A stretch of DNA of 64,000 bases, from NCBI RefSeq assembly GCF_016134045.1, contig NZ_CP065915.1, positions 2,480,001 to 2,544,000 on the forward strand, given 5' to 3'. A model generated the notes under the pieces. It made no database searches. It saw only the letters and a list, made by a program, of their open reading frames with translations, and was not told the origin of the DNA. This DNA is from Pelagovum pacificum. Its GTDB lineage: Bacteria; Pseudomonadota; Alphaproteobacteria; Rhodobacterales; Rhodobacteraceae. This document shows positions 18,623 through 26,910 of the stretch, in pieces (within the stretch, counting starts at the first letter, position 1; each line of letters starts with the position of its first letter). Both the position numbers and the translations under genes were made by a program.

Positions 18623-19515
18623 TTCTGCCTCCGCGGGTCGAGCACGTCGCGCAGACCGTCGCCGAGGAAGCAGAAGCCGAGGCTGACGAGGATGATGGCG
18701 AAGCCCGGCATCGTGGCGACCCACCACTGGTCAAGGATGAAGGTCCGCCCGCGCGAGATCATCGCGCCCCACTCCGGCAGCGGCGGCTGCGCGCCAAGGC
18801 CGAGGAAACCGAGCCCCGCGGCGGTCAGGATGATGCCCGCCATGTCGAGCGTCACCCGCACGATCATCGACGACGTGCAGAGCGGCAGCACATGGAGCAC
18901 GATCAGCCGCAGATCCGACGCGCCGGTCTGGCGGGCGGCGTCCATGTATTCCGCCTTGCGGAAGGTCAGCACCTCGGCCCGCGCGATCCGGGCGTATGCG
19001 GGCCACGAGGTGAAGGCGATGGCGATGATCGCATTCTCGATCCCCGGCCCCCGCGCGGCGACGAAGGCGAGCGCGAGGATCAGCTTGGGCATCGACAGGA
19101 AGATGTCGGTGATCGCCATCAGCACCTTGTCGACCCAGCCGCCGAAATAGCCCGACACGGCCCCGATCAGCAGCCCGAGCGGCGCGGCGATGATCGCGAC
19201 GAGGCCGACGATCAGCAGCGTGATCCGCGCGCCGTAGACCACGCGGGAAAAGATGTCGCGGCCGAGTTCGTCGGTGCCCATCCAGTGCTCGCCCGACGGC
19301 GGCAGCAGCCGGTCCGACAGGTTCTGGCCGACCGGGCTTTCAGGGGCGATCAGCGGCGCGAAGGCGGCGGTGAGGATCAGGACCAGGATGATAATGCCGC
19401 CCGCCACTGCGAGCGGATTGCGCAGCAGCGCGCCGAACATCGCGTAGGCCCGGCCCATGTCGGCCTGCAGGCGGGAGGTCGGGGCCTCGTCGATCAGCCA
19501 GTCGCGCACGCTCAT
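18619..19515 (-). CDS. Peptide/nickel-type ABC transporter permease (DppC-like)
   Basis: A 298-residue inner-membrane permease with an N-terminal hydrophobic anchor followed by the conserved GTDELGRDIFSRVVYGARI block and five further membrane segments. The EAA loop that contacts the ATPases is the stretch around ARAEVLTFRKAEYMDAAR. Its ATG at 19515 overlaps the stop of the other permease gene (ATGA). Together they form the transmembrane pore for a peptide-like substrate. Confidence 0.93.
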   Translation of the reverse strand: MSVRDWLIDEAPTSRLQADMGRAYAMFGALLRNPLAVAGGIIILVLILTAAFAPLIAPESPVGQNLSDRLLPPSGEHWMGTDELGRDIFSRVVYGARITLLIVGLVAIIAAPLGLLIGAVSGYFGGWVDKVLMAITDIFLSMPKLILALAFVAARGPGIENAIIAIAFTSWPAYARIARAEVLTFRKAEYMDAARQTGASDLRLIVLHVLPLCTSSMIVRVTLDMAGIILTAAGLGFLGLGAQPPLPEWGAMISRGRTFILDQWWVATMPGFAIILVSLGFCFLGDGLRDVLDPRRQK

Positions 19516-20567
19516 CCCCGGCTCCTCGGATCGAGGACGCGGTAGAGCACGTCCGACAGGCGATTGATGAGGATGAAGACCGACCCCACCACCAGCGTCG
19601 CGCCGAGCACCGCGTTCATGTCGGCGTTCAGCAGCGCCGTCGTCAGGTAGTTGCCGATGCCGGGCCAGGAGAAGACGGTTTCGATCATTACCGACCCTTC
19701 GAGAAGCTGCGCGTAGGAAATGCCGATCACGGTGATGAGCGGCACGAGGATCGGCCGGAAGCCGTGCACCCAGATCACCCGCCACTCCGGCGCGCCCTTC
19801 ACGCGGGCGGTGGTCACGAACTCCTGGCCCAACTGGTCGAGCATGAAGCTCCGGGTCATCCGGGCGATGTAGGCCATCGAAAAGAACCCGAGGATCGAGG
19901 CCGGCAGAACGAGGTGGTCGAAGGCATTGCGGAACACCGTCCAGTCGCCCTGCAGCGCGCTGTCGACCAGCATAAGTCCTGTCACCGGCTCGACGAGCCC
20001 GTCATAGAAGATGTCGACCCGCCCCGGCCCCGCGACGAGGCCAAGGCCCGCATAGAGCGTCGCCAGTCCGACGAGGCCGAGCCAGAAGGCAGGGACCGAG
20101 TAGCCGAGCAGCGCGACGACACGGGCGATATGGTCGACCCAGGTGCCCTCTCGCGCGGCGGCGATCACGCCGAGGGGCACGCCGATCACCACGCCGATGA
20201 AGATGCCGATGGTCGCCATCTCGAGCGTGGCGGGAAAGACGCGGGCGAGGTCCTGCGCGACGGGCCGGTTGGTCGAGACGGAATGGCCGAGGTCGCCGCG
20301 CATCACGTCCCAGACGTAGTTGACGAACTGCACGACGAGCGGCCGGTCGAGGCCCATCGCCTGCTCCGCCGCGTCGTACTGTTCCTGTGTGGCGCGGTCG
20401 CCGACAACGGCGAGCACCGGGTCGATCGGGATCACCCGGCCGATGAAGAAGGTGATCGCGATCAGCCCGAGGAAGGTGAAGAGCGTGATCCCGACGAACC
20501 CCGACAGCGCCCGGCTGCTGCGCCCGAGGCGCCGCGCGGTCAGGGCGGGGGTGGTGGTGTCGGTCAA
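19512..20567 (-). CDS. Peptide/nickel-type ABC transporter permease (DppB-like)
   Basis: A 351-residue permease, first gene of the transporter operon. It has the DppB architecture: an N-terminal helix, GLDRPLVVQFVNYVWDVMRGDLGHS, and a C-terminal core with the EAA loop FVTTARVKGAPEWRVIWVHG and the ending LEGSVMIETVFSWPGIG. The 106-base region upstream is shared with the divergent regulator gene. Confidence 0.93.
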   Translation of the reverse strand: MTDTTTPALTARRLGRSSRALSGFVGITLFTFLGLIAITFFIGRVIPIDPVLAVVGDRATQEQYDAAEQAMGLDRPLVVQFVNYVWDVMRGDLGHSVSTNRPVAQDLARVFPATLEMATIGIFIGVVIGVPLGVIAAAREGTWVDHIARVVALLGYSVPAFWLGLVGLATLYAGLGLVAGPGRVDIFYDGLVEPVTGLMLVDSALQGDWTVFRNAFDHLVLPASILGFFSMAYIARMTRSFMLDQLGQEFVTTARVKGAPEWRVIWVHGFRPILVPLITVIGISYAQLLEGSVMIETVFSWPGIGNYLTTALLNADMNAVLGATLVVGSVFILINRLSDVLYRVLDPRSRG

Positions 20568-20673
20568 GGAGGGCTCCTGCGGCTGATACGGACAATCGTA
20601 GAGAAACCCCCTTCACGGATGCAAATAATTTTGCTCTCATGTAAAAAGTTTTTATCGACCCCGGGGGATCGGC
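20568..20673. promoter_or_regulatory. Divergent promoter region of ABC operon and XRE-cupin regulator
   Basis: This 106-base gap is strikingly AT-rich in its centre (about 20618-20655) compared with its surroundings. It contains a perfect palindrome TAAAAA-G-TTTTTA at 20642-20654 and the near-palindrome GCAAATAATTTTGC just before it. Divergent promoters and an operator for the adjacent HTH regulator are the simplest reading. Confidence 0.5.
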
Positions 20674-21297
20674 ATGGCCGTGACCGACGACGAGAAGCAG
20701 GAGGTCCGCCCGATCGGCGGGCTGATCCGCAAGCGGCGCAAGGCGCTCGGGATGACCTTGCAGGCGCTGGCCGACAGCGCGTCGGTCTCTGTCGGCTACC
20801 TCAGCCAGGTGGAGCGCGACAACGCGGTGCCGACCCTTGGCACGCTGGCCCAGATTGCCGGCGGGCTGGATGTCGAGCTCGAGTATTTCGTCGCCTCGCC
20901 CCGCCCCGCCGACGCGATCACCCGCGCTGTCGAGCGGCCGACCTTCTCGCTCGCCGGTTCCTCGATCAGATACGAGTCGCTGTCGAACGAGTACCCGGGA
21001 TCGGAGCTGAGCTCCTACCTGCTGACGATTCCGCCCGGCTATGCCTCCGAAATCGTCAGTCACGCGGGCGACGAGTTCGTTTACGTGCTTTCGGGAGAGA
21101 TCGAGCACATGCTCGAGGGCGAGACCTTCCGCCTCGGCCCCGGCGATTCGTTCCACTTCAACGGCGCGAAGGAGCACGCCCTCGCCAACCGCGGCGACGA
21201 TGCGGCGCAGGTGCTGTGGGCCGGAACGCTCGACGTGATGCACTCGCGGGAGCGGCGCAAGATCCCGCGCCTCGTGCCCGCCAACAACAACGCCTGA
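20674..21297 (+). CDS. XRE-family regulator with cupin sensor domain
   Basis: A 207-residue regulator: an N-terminal lambda-repressor-like HTH (about residues 15-70; LIRKRRKALGMTLQALAD, VGYLSQVERD) and a C-terminal cupin barrel (about 115-185; SHAGDEFVYVLSGEIEHML, LGPGDSFHFN) that would bind a small ligand. This PuuR-type architecture usually controls uptake and catabolism of polyamines, amino acids or peptides. It lies between the divergent transporter operon and the solute-binding protein gene, so it probably regulates both. Confidence 0.92.
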   Translation: MAVTDDEKQEVRPIGGLIRKRRKALGMTLQALADSASVSVGYLSQVERDNAVPTLGTLAQIAGGLDVELEYFVASPRPADAITRAVERPTFSLAGSSIRYESLSNEYPGSELSSYLLTIPPGYASEIVSHAGDEFVYVLSGEIEHMLEGETFRLGPGDSFHFNGAKEHALANRGDDAAQVLWAGTLDVMHSRERRKIPRLVPANNNA

Positions 21298-21356
21298 CAG
21301 GGGCGACGACAGCCCGACAGGGGCGACAACACCGACAGGAGATGGAGAGAACGACC

Positions 21357-22940
21357 ATGAAACACCTGAGATCGAAACTGCTGGCCACCGTGGTGGCCCT
21401 GCCGCTGGCAACGGCCGCGCTCGCCGAGACGCCGGACGGCGTGCTCGTCGTCGCGCAGAACATCGACGACATCGTCGCGCTCGACCCGGCGCAGGCTTAC
21501 GAGTTCACCTCCGGCGAGATCGTGACCAACGTCTACGACCGGCTCGCGCAGTACGACGCGGAAGACCCGACCGAACTGGCGCCGGGCCTGGCCGAGAGCT
21601 GGGAGATCGACGAGGAGGCCAAGTCCATCACCTTCACCCTGCGTGATGGCGCGGTCTTCCACTCGGGCAACCCGGTCCGGGCCGAGGACGTCGTCTTCTC
21701 GCTGTCGCGCGTGATCCAGCTGAACCTGACGCCGGCCTTCATCCTCGCCCAGCTCGGCTGGACGCCGGAGAACGTGGGCGACATGGTCGTCGCCGACGGC
21801 AACACGGTGACGATCACCTACGAGGGCGACTTCTCGCCCGCCTTCGTGATGAACGTCCTCGCCTCGCGGCCCGCCTCCATCGTCGACGAGCTGACGGTGA
21901 TGGAGAACGAGGTCGACGGCGACATGGGCAACGCCTGGCTGAACGAGAATTCCGCCGGCTCCGGTCCCTTCTCGATGGACACCTACCGCCCGGCGGAGAT
22001 CGTGCGGCTAACCGCCAACGAGGATTACTTCAAGGACGGCCCGAACGTCGACAGCGTGATCCTGCGCCACGTGGCCGAGGCCGCGACGCAGCAGCTCCTG
22101 CTCGAGCAGGGCGACGTCGACATGGCGCGCAACCTGACGCCCGACCAGATTAGCTCCATCGAGAGCGACGAGATCACGGTCGAGACCTACCCGCAGGCCG
22201 CCGTTCACTTCCTGTCGTTCAACCAGAAGACCGACAGCCTGACCGACCCGGCCGTCTGGGAAGCCGCGCGCTACCTCGTCGACTACGAGGGGATGACCAA
22301 CTCGATCATCGACGGGCAGATGGAAATCCACCAGGCCTTCTGGCCGAAGGGTTTCCCCGGTTCCTATGACGAGACGCCCTACACCTACGATCCCGAGATG
22401 GCGGCGCAGATCCTCGAGGATGCCGGGGTCGAGCTGCCGATCCAGGTGTCCCTCGACGTCATCAACTCCGCGCCCTTCACCGACATGGCGCAGTCGCTGC
22501 AGGCCTCCTTCGCCGAAGCCGGGATCGAGTTCGAGATCCTGCCCGGCACGGGCGCTCAGGTCATTACCAAGTACCGCGAGCGGACCCACGAGGCGATGCT
22601 GCTCTACTGGGGGCCGGACTTCATGGACCCGCATTCGAACGCCAAGGCCTTCGCCTACAACTCCGACAACTCGGACGACAACTACCAGGCGACGACCACC
22701 TGGCGGAACGCCTGGGCGGTCCCGGACGAGATGAACGAGGAGACGATGGCGGCGCTGACCGAGCCCGATCCGGAAACCCGTCTCGAGATGTATGTCGACC
22801 TCCAGCAGAAGGTGCAGGAGAATTCGCCGATCATCATCATGTTCCAGGCCTCCTACCAGGTGGCGATGGATGCCGACGTGTCGGGCTACGTGAACGGCGC
22901 GACCTCCGACTTCGTCTACTACCGTCTGGTCGAGAAGTGA
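21357..22940 (+). CDS. ABC transporter solute-binding protein, peptide/nickel family
   Basis: A 527-residue periplasmic SBP (family 5). The signal peptide ends near ALAET. Typical blocks: NIDDIVALDPAQAYEFTS, NVYDRLAQYD, ESWEIDEEAKSITFTLRDGA, FHSGNPVRAEDVVFSL and YLVDYEGM. The ATG at 21357 is preceded by GGAGAG with good spacing; an in-frame ATG 15 bases upstream is less well spaced. The gap to the regulator gene contains two tandem GACAGGGGCGAC units. Ligand could be a peptide, opine-like compound or metal complex; the sequence alone does not decide. Confidence 0.93.
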   Translation: MKHLRSKLLATVVALPLATAALAETPDGVLVVAQNIDDIVALDPAQAYEFTSGEIVTNVYDRLAQYDAEDPTELAPGLAESWEIDEEAKSITFTLRDGAVFHSGNPVRAEDVVFSLSRVIQLNLTPAFILAQLGWTPENVGDMVVADGNTVTITYEGDFSPAFVMNVLASRPASIVDELTVMENEVDGDMGNAWLNENSAGSGPFSMDTYRPAEIVRLTANEDYFKDGPNVDSVILRHVAEAATQQLLLEQGDVDMARNLTPDQISSIESDEITVETYPQAAVHFLSFNQKTDSLTDPAVWEAARYLVDYEGMTNSIIDGQMEIHQAFWPKGFPGSYDETPYTYDPEMAAQILEDAGVELPIQVSLDVINSAPFTDMAQSLQASFAEAGIEFEILPGTGAQVITKYRERTHEAMLLYWGPDFMDPHSNAKAFAYNSDNSDDNYQATTTWRNAWAVPDEMNEETMAALTEPDPETRLEMYVDLQQKVQENSPIIIMFQASYQVAMDADVSGYVNGATSDFVYYRLVEK

Positions 22941-22952
22941 GACCGACGCGGT

Positions 22953-23020
22953 GGGGGCTCTGCCCCCGCCGCCCTTCGGGCGACTCCCCCGGAGGTATTT
23001 TCAGCCAGATGAGAGAGCGG
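22953..23020 (+). repeat. Composite 3'-end repeat element, copy 2
   Basis: Follows the SBP stop by 12 bases. Two hairpins (GGGGGC-TCT-GCCCCC at 22953-22967; CGCCC-TTC-GGGCG at 22970-22982) lead into ACTCCCCCGGAGG and TATTTTCAGCCAGATGAGAG, ending next to the stop of the convergent membrane protein gene. It is nearly identical in its last 40 bases to copy 3 at 46571, which is on the other strand. Confidence 0.75.
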
Positions 23021-23026
23021 GTCGCG

Positions 23027-23569
23027 CTACCAGATCGCCCAGTGTTCCCCGGCCCAGACGTGGCCGACGAAATGGACGAAGGCGGCGAGGTAGGTCAGCG
23101 ACAGCAGGACCAGTGCCGCGCGGCGCCAGCGCCCCACCGGGCCCCAGCAGGCGGCGACGGCCAGCGCGAAGATCACCCCTTCCAGCGTTCCGACGAGGCG
23201 GCCGTGATGGTCCGCGTCCCAGAAGGACACCGGCGAGACGAAGCGCCAGTCGGTCAGCGGCCAGAAATGCAGGTGCGCGTCGCCGGCGTGAAGCGGAATG
23301 TCCGCCGCGATGTGCAAAAGCGCCGAGGCCGCCAGCAGTACGGCCCAGCGCGTCCCCGACAGCGACGCGACCAGCAGCACCAGCCCCCAGAGCGGCACCG
23401 AGTTGAACAGGTCCGCTGTCCGTTCGGGCAGCGCGCCGCGCGCGAAATGATCGACGAAATAGGCGGCATCCGGCAGGATCGCGCCCGCGACCACCACCCA
23501 CCAGTGCACGGGAGAGGCGCGGCGTCCGATTAGCGCGAGGTTCACCGCGATATGGGCGGGCGTGTTCAT
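23027..23569 (-). CDS. YdjM/DUF457-like inner-membrane metal-dependent hydrolase family protein
   Basis: A 180-residue membrane protein. The N-terminal MNTPAHIAVNLAL, the ILPDAAYF block, LLHIAADIPLHAGDAHLHFWP and SFWDADHHG give the His/Asp pattern of this family of putative membrane-bound metal-dependent hydrolases. Four to five hydrophobic segments are visible. Such proteins are often mis-annotated as cobalamin proteins; no function is demonstrated here. Confidence 0.7.
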   Translation of the reverse strand: MNTPAHIAVNLALIGRRASPVHWWVVVAGAILPDAAYFVDHFARGALPERTADLFNSVPLWGLVLLVASLSGTRWAVLLAASALLHIAADIPLHAGDAHLHFWPLTDWRFVSPVSFWDADHHGRLVGTLEGVIFALAVAACWGPVGRWRRAALVLLSLTYLAAFVHFVGHVWAGEHWAIW

Positions 23570-23579
23570 CTCGGCGAGC

Positions 23580-24989
23580 CTACCACGCCACGTCGATGAA
23601 GATCACCCACGCGGTGACCAGGACCCCCGTCACGATCGCGTAGGCCCCGTTCCAGACCAGCCCGACACGCGCGGCCGGGATCTGCGCGAAGCTCCCGATC
23701 AGCTGGGTGGTCGCCGTGAAGGGCGAGGTCGCGCCCGAGATCGCCCACCCCGCCGTCGTCGCCACGAACAGCGCGGTCGGCGAGTAATCGTCCCCCGCCG
23801 CCGGCATCAACGGCACCAGCAGCGAGGCGGCGAGGATCGGGTTCATGCCGATCATGCCCGTCAGCGGGATCAGCCAGACGATGCCCGCCAGCAGCACCCA
23901 GCCCGGCACGAGGCCGAGGTCGAGGCCCGACCGCGCGGCCAGCGGCACGAGCAGCGCGGCGCCGACCTTGCCGATGTAGCCCGCCATCATCAGCAGCACG
24001 AGTTCCGACCGGAGGCCCGGCAACTCGCGCCCCACGTAGGTCCGCACCCGTGGCCCGAGTGACGCCGGCCCGCCCTGGATCACCAGCCAGCCGAGCGAGA
24101 CGAGCGGCACGAGCAACAGGACGACGCCGACGACGCGGACGCCGAACTCGAAATGCAGCGACAGGATCAGCGTGCCCATCAGCACAAGCAGGATCACCAG
24201 CGGCTTCAGGTCGCGGGGGCCGCCGACCCTCTCGACCGGGCGGCGCACCGCGACGCGGGGCTTGAAGATCGTGTCGAGCGCCCAGCCGGTCCCCGCGATC
24301 AGCACGCCGGTGCCGATGCAGGGCAGAAGCACGCCGACATAGGTGCTGCCGGGCACGAGCGAGGCGGTCACGGCGCCCGCGAAGCTGAGCGGCGACCACG
24401 GCAGCACGGCGAGGAAGGCGCGCTGCACCGCGACGAGCATCCGTCTCTGGCGCAAGGGCCGGATGACCGGGTCCTTCTCCTCCGCCGCGCTCGCCGTGGC
24501 GAGGCTGCCGAGCAGCGCGATCGAGCCGTAGTTCAGCACCAGCGAGAAGGCCGCGCCGCCGAGCGTCAGCACCCCGTAGCGCCGGCCCGGCGGCTGGTGG
24601 GCGAGGTAGGCGCCGCAGCGGTGGATCGCGGGCGAGGTCTGCGCCGCGCTGCGCAACGTGTTGAGCGCGGCGAAGAAGGCCCCGATGAACGCCGCGAGCG
24701 CCAGCCCCTCGGTGACGACCGCGACGAAGTCGGGCCCGTTGGTGGCTAGGATCGCCGTCAGGACGAGGCCGACCACGACGAAGGCGATACCCGTCACCGT
24801 GGCCGAGGGCACCAGCAGAACGAGACAGGCGAGCGCCAACCACGGCGACGCCTCTCCGACAAAGCTCCCCGGCAGCCACTCCCGCCCGATGACGCAGACC
24901 GTCAGAAGGACCAGCGCGATGCCGAGCGGCAGGTCGATCCGCTTTGCCCAGGCTCTCAATCCGTGTCCTTCCAGGGAGTGCGACTGCAT
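23580..24989 (-). CDS. Polytopic inner-membrane permease of unknown substrate
   Basis: About 469 residues with roughly 12 hydrophobic segments. Motif-like stretches such as LTGMIGMNPILAASLLVPLMP and SGATSPFTATTQLIGSF resemble the re-entrant Ser/Thr/Asn-Pro segments of ion-transporter superfamily carriers (DASS/ArsB/CitMHS). I prefer the ATG at 24989, which follows AGGAAAG, over a GTG 15 bases upstream. It is probably co-transcribed with the YdjM-like gene 10 bases downstream. Substrate unknown. Confidence 0.65.
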   Translation of the reverse strand: MQSHSLEGHGLRAWAKRIDLPLGIALVLLTVCVIGREWLPGSFVGEASPWLALACLVLLVPSATVTGIAFVVVGLVLTAILATNGPDFVAVVTEGLALAAFIGAFFAALNTLRSAAQTSPAIHRCGAYLAHQPPGRRYGVLTLGGAAFSLVLNYGSIALLGSLATASAAEEKDPVIRPLRQRRMLVAVQRAFLAVLPWSPLSFAGAVTASLVPGSTYVGVLLPCIGTGVLIAGTGWALDTIFKPRVAVRRPVERVGGPRDLKPLVILLVLMGTLILSLHFEFGVRVVGVVLLLVPLVSLGWLVIQGGPASLGPRVRTYVGRELPGLRSELVLLMMAGYIGKVGAALLVPLAARSGLDLGLVPGWVLLAGIVWLIPLTGMIGMNPILAASLLVPLMPAAGDDYSPTALFVATTAGWAISGATSPFTATTQLIGSFAQIPAARVGLVWNGAYAIVTGVLVTAWVIFIDVAW

Positions 24990-25120
24990 CTTTCCTGCCC
25001 TCACGACAGGCGAAAGACCAGAGCCGCGACCGCGGACATGCGGGAAATCAGGCGTTGGCGGTGGTCACCGGCGCCCGGCCTGCTATCAAGCGGGCGAATT
25101 CAACGGATTGGGGGAGAGCC

Positions 25121-26089
25121 ATGCGGATCATCGTTCACGGAGTCGGCGCTGTCGGGGGCACAATCGCGGCGGGACTCGCGCTGTCGGGGCAGGAGGTCGT
25201 CGGCATCGCCCGGGGCCGGCAGCTCGAGGCGATCCGCGCGAACGGGCTGCGGCTTCGCTCGCCGGACGAGGACGTGGTGGCCAGGTTCGATTGCGTCGGC
25301 GATCCCTCCGAGATCGACCTCCGCCCCGACGACGCGGTGATCCTGACGACCAAGACGCAGGACACCGCCGGCGCGCTGGCGCAACTCCGCGCCGCCGGGC
25401 TGACCGATCAGCCGCTGTTCTGCGCCCAGAACGGGGTGGAGAACGAGCGTCTCGCCCTGCGGCTGTTTCCGAACGTCCACGGCATCACCGTGATGCTGCC
25501 CGCCGACTACATCACGCCCGGCGAGGTCTCCTGCTTCGGCACGCCCCGGCACGGCATCTTCGACATCGGCCGCTTCCCCGGCGGGCACGATGCGGATGAC
25601 GAGGCGATGGCCGAAGCGCTGACGGCGAGCGGGATCGGAGGCTTCGTCCGAGACGACGTGATGCGCTATAAGTACGGCAAGCTGATCCTGAACCTCGGCA
25701 ACGTGATCGACGCCGCGCTCGGCAGTGGCGAGGAGACAAACCCGATCCTCGACATGCTGCGGGCCGAGGGCGCGGCGGTGTTCGAGGCGGCCGGCATCGA
25801 CCCGGTCGACGTCGGCGCCGCCGACCCGCGCCGCGACGAGCTGATGCAGCTGCGCGACGTCGAAGGCGTGGAGCGGACGGGATCGTCCTCGCGCCAGAGC
25901 CTCGCGCGCGGGGCCGGCTCCATCGAGACGGATTACCTCAACGGCGAGGTCGTGCTGCTTGGCCGGATGCACGGCGTGCCGACGCCGGGCAACGACTGGG
26001 CGCTCGCGCTCGGCCGCCGGTTGCTGCGCGAGGGCATCGCGCCCGGTGCGCTCGACGTCGATGCCGTGAAGGCCGAACTCGGCCTCTGA
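25121..26089 (+). CDS. Ketopantoate reductase-family oxidoreductase
   Basis: A 322-residue NADP-dependent enzyme of the ApbA/PanE family. The Rossmann motif GVGAVGGTIAAGLA is at residues 7-20; the substrate-site blocks LTTKTQDTAGAL and CAQNGVENE, the catalytic Lys region MRYKYGKLILNLGN, and the C-terminal SSSRQSLARGAGSIETDYLNGE are all visible. It may reduce 2-dehydropantoate or a related 2-keto acid; without other pantothenate genes nearby I leave the symbol blank. Preceded by a GGGGGAGAG ribosome site. Confidence 0.85.
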   Translation: MRIIVHGVGAVGGTIAAGLALSGQEVVGIARGRQLEAIRANGLRLRSPDEDVVARFDCVGDPSEIDLRPDDAVILTTKTQDTAGALAQLRAAGLTDQPLFCAQNGVENERLALRLFPNVHGITVMLPADYITPGEVSCFGTPRHGIFDIGRFPGGHDADDEAMAEALTASGIGGFVRDDVMRYKYGKLILNLGNVIDAALGSGEETNPILDMLRAEGAAVFEAAGIDPVDVGAADPRRDELMQLRDVEGVERTGSSSRQSLARGAGSIETDYLNGEVVLLGRMHGVPTPGNDWALALGRRLLREGIAPGALDVDAVKAELGL

Positions 26090-26090
26090 C

Positions 26091-26798
26091 CTAGCGCGGC
26101 GCGGGCGCGCCCAGCCAGTCGGCGAGCGCGTCCGTCGCGGCCTCCGGCGTCTCGAGCGTCGGGAAGTGGCCGGCCTCTTCCAGCACGGACAGGCGGGCGG
26201 AGGGGATCAGCTCCGCCATCACCTCGAGCCGCTTGATCGGCAGCAGCCGGTCGTGCCGGCCGCCCATCACCAGCGTCGGCTGATGGATCATCTTGAGCGT
26301 CGTCTGCTGATCGCGCCGCCGCTGAAGCGCGCGGCTGTGGCGGCGGAACACCTCCTTGCCGAGCTCCTGCCCCATCCGGGTGACGGTCGACTGGACTGCG
26401 ACCCGCCCTGCCCCGGGCCCGTAGCCGGCCTCGGACACCGTCTGGCGCAGCACCTCGTCGAACCGGCCGGTCGCGGCCGCGATCAGCTGCGGCTCCCGGT
26501 CGGCGGCGACTTGTGGCGTCTCGGCCTGGAAGGCCGTGGCAATCAGCGCGATGCGGGTGACCCGGTTCGGCTGGCGGCGCAGCAGCTCCAGCGCGACCGT
26601 CCCGCCGAGCCCGAAGCCGACGAGCGCAAACTTCGGCGGCGCGACGGAGAGAAGCTCCGAGGCGAAGGATTCGATGCGTTCGCACTCCGCGATCGGTGCG
26701 GTCATCACCGGATGCGCCGAGGCGACGGCGCGGACCTGCGCCGCGAACAGGCGTTCGTCCGTCATGAACCCCGGAATGAAGAGGATGGGTTCTTTCAT
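26091..26798 (-). CDS. Alpha/beta-hydrolase fold protein lacking the nucleophile serine
   Basis: A 235-residue alpha/beta-hydrolase. The oxyanion strand is ILFIPGFMTD, the late Asp is in GGRHDRLLP and the His in EEAGHFPTLETPE, so two triad members are present. The nucleophile elbow, normally GxSxG, reads VGFGLGG: residue 63 is Gly (codon GGG, complement at 26610-26612) instead of Ser. Either the protein is not a classical hydrolase or another residue acts. Start at the ATG at 26798 just before KEPILF; longer N-terminal extensions are out of family. Confidence 0.8.
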   Translation of the reverse strand: MKEPILFIPGFMTDERLFAAQVRAVASAHPVMTAPIAECERIESFASELLSVAPPKFALVGFGLGGTVALELLRRQPNRVTRIALIATAFQAETPQVAADREPQLIAAATGRFDEVLRQTVSEAGYGPGAGRVAVQSTVTRMGQELGKEVFRRHSRALQRRRDQQTTLKMIHQPTLVMGGRHDRLLPIKRLEVMAELIPSARLSVLEEAGHFPTLETPEAATDALADWLGAPAPR

Positions 26799-26910
26799 GG
26801 TCTGCCAATGGTCGTGGTCAGGGGTCCGGGCACGGGGCCCGCGTTTGCCGCACAGGCCCACATGCTGCCGGCAGGGTCAACCGACGGACACGTGTCGGGC
26901 GAAAGGACGC

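Noticed and set aside
20642..20654. TAAAAA-G-TTTTTA as a transcription terminator
   Set aside because: It lies between divergent starts, not after a gene, and lacks a GC-rich stem.
19764..21356. In-frame upstream extension of the solute-binding protein
   Set aside because: It runs opposite the permease gene and through the XRE gene in another frame; a signal peptide and RBS fix the start at 21357.
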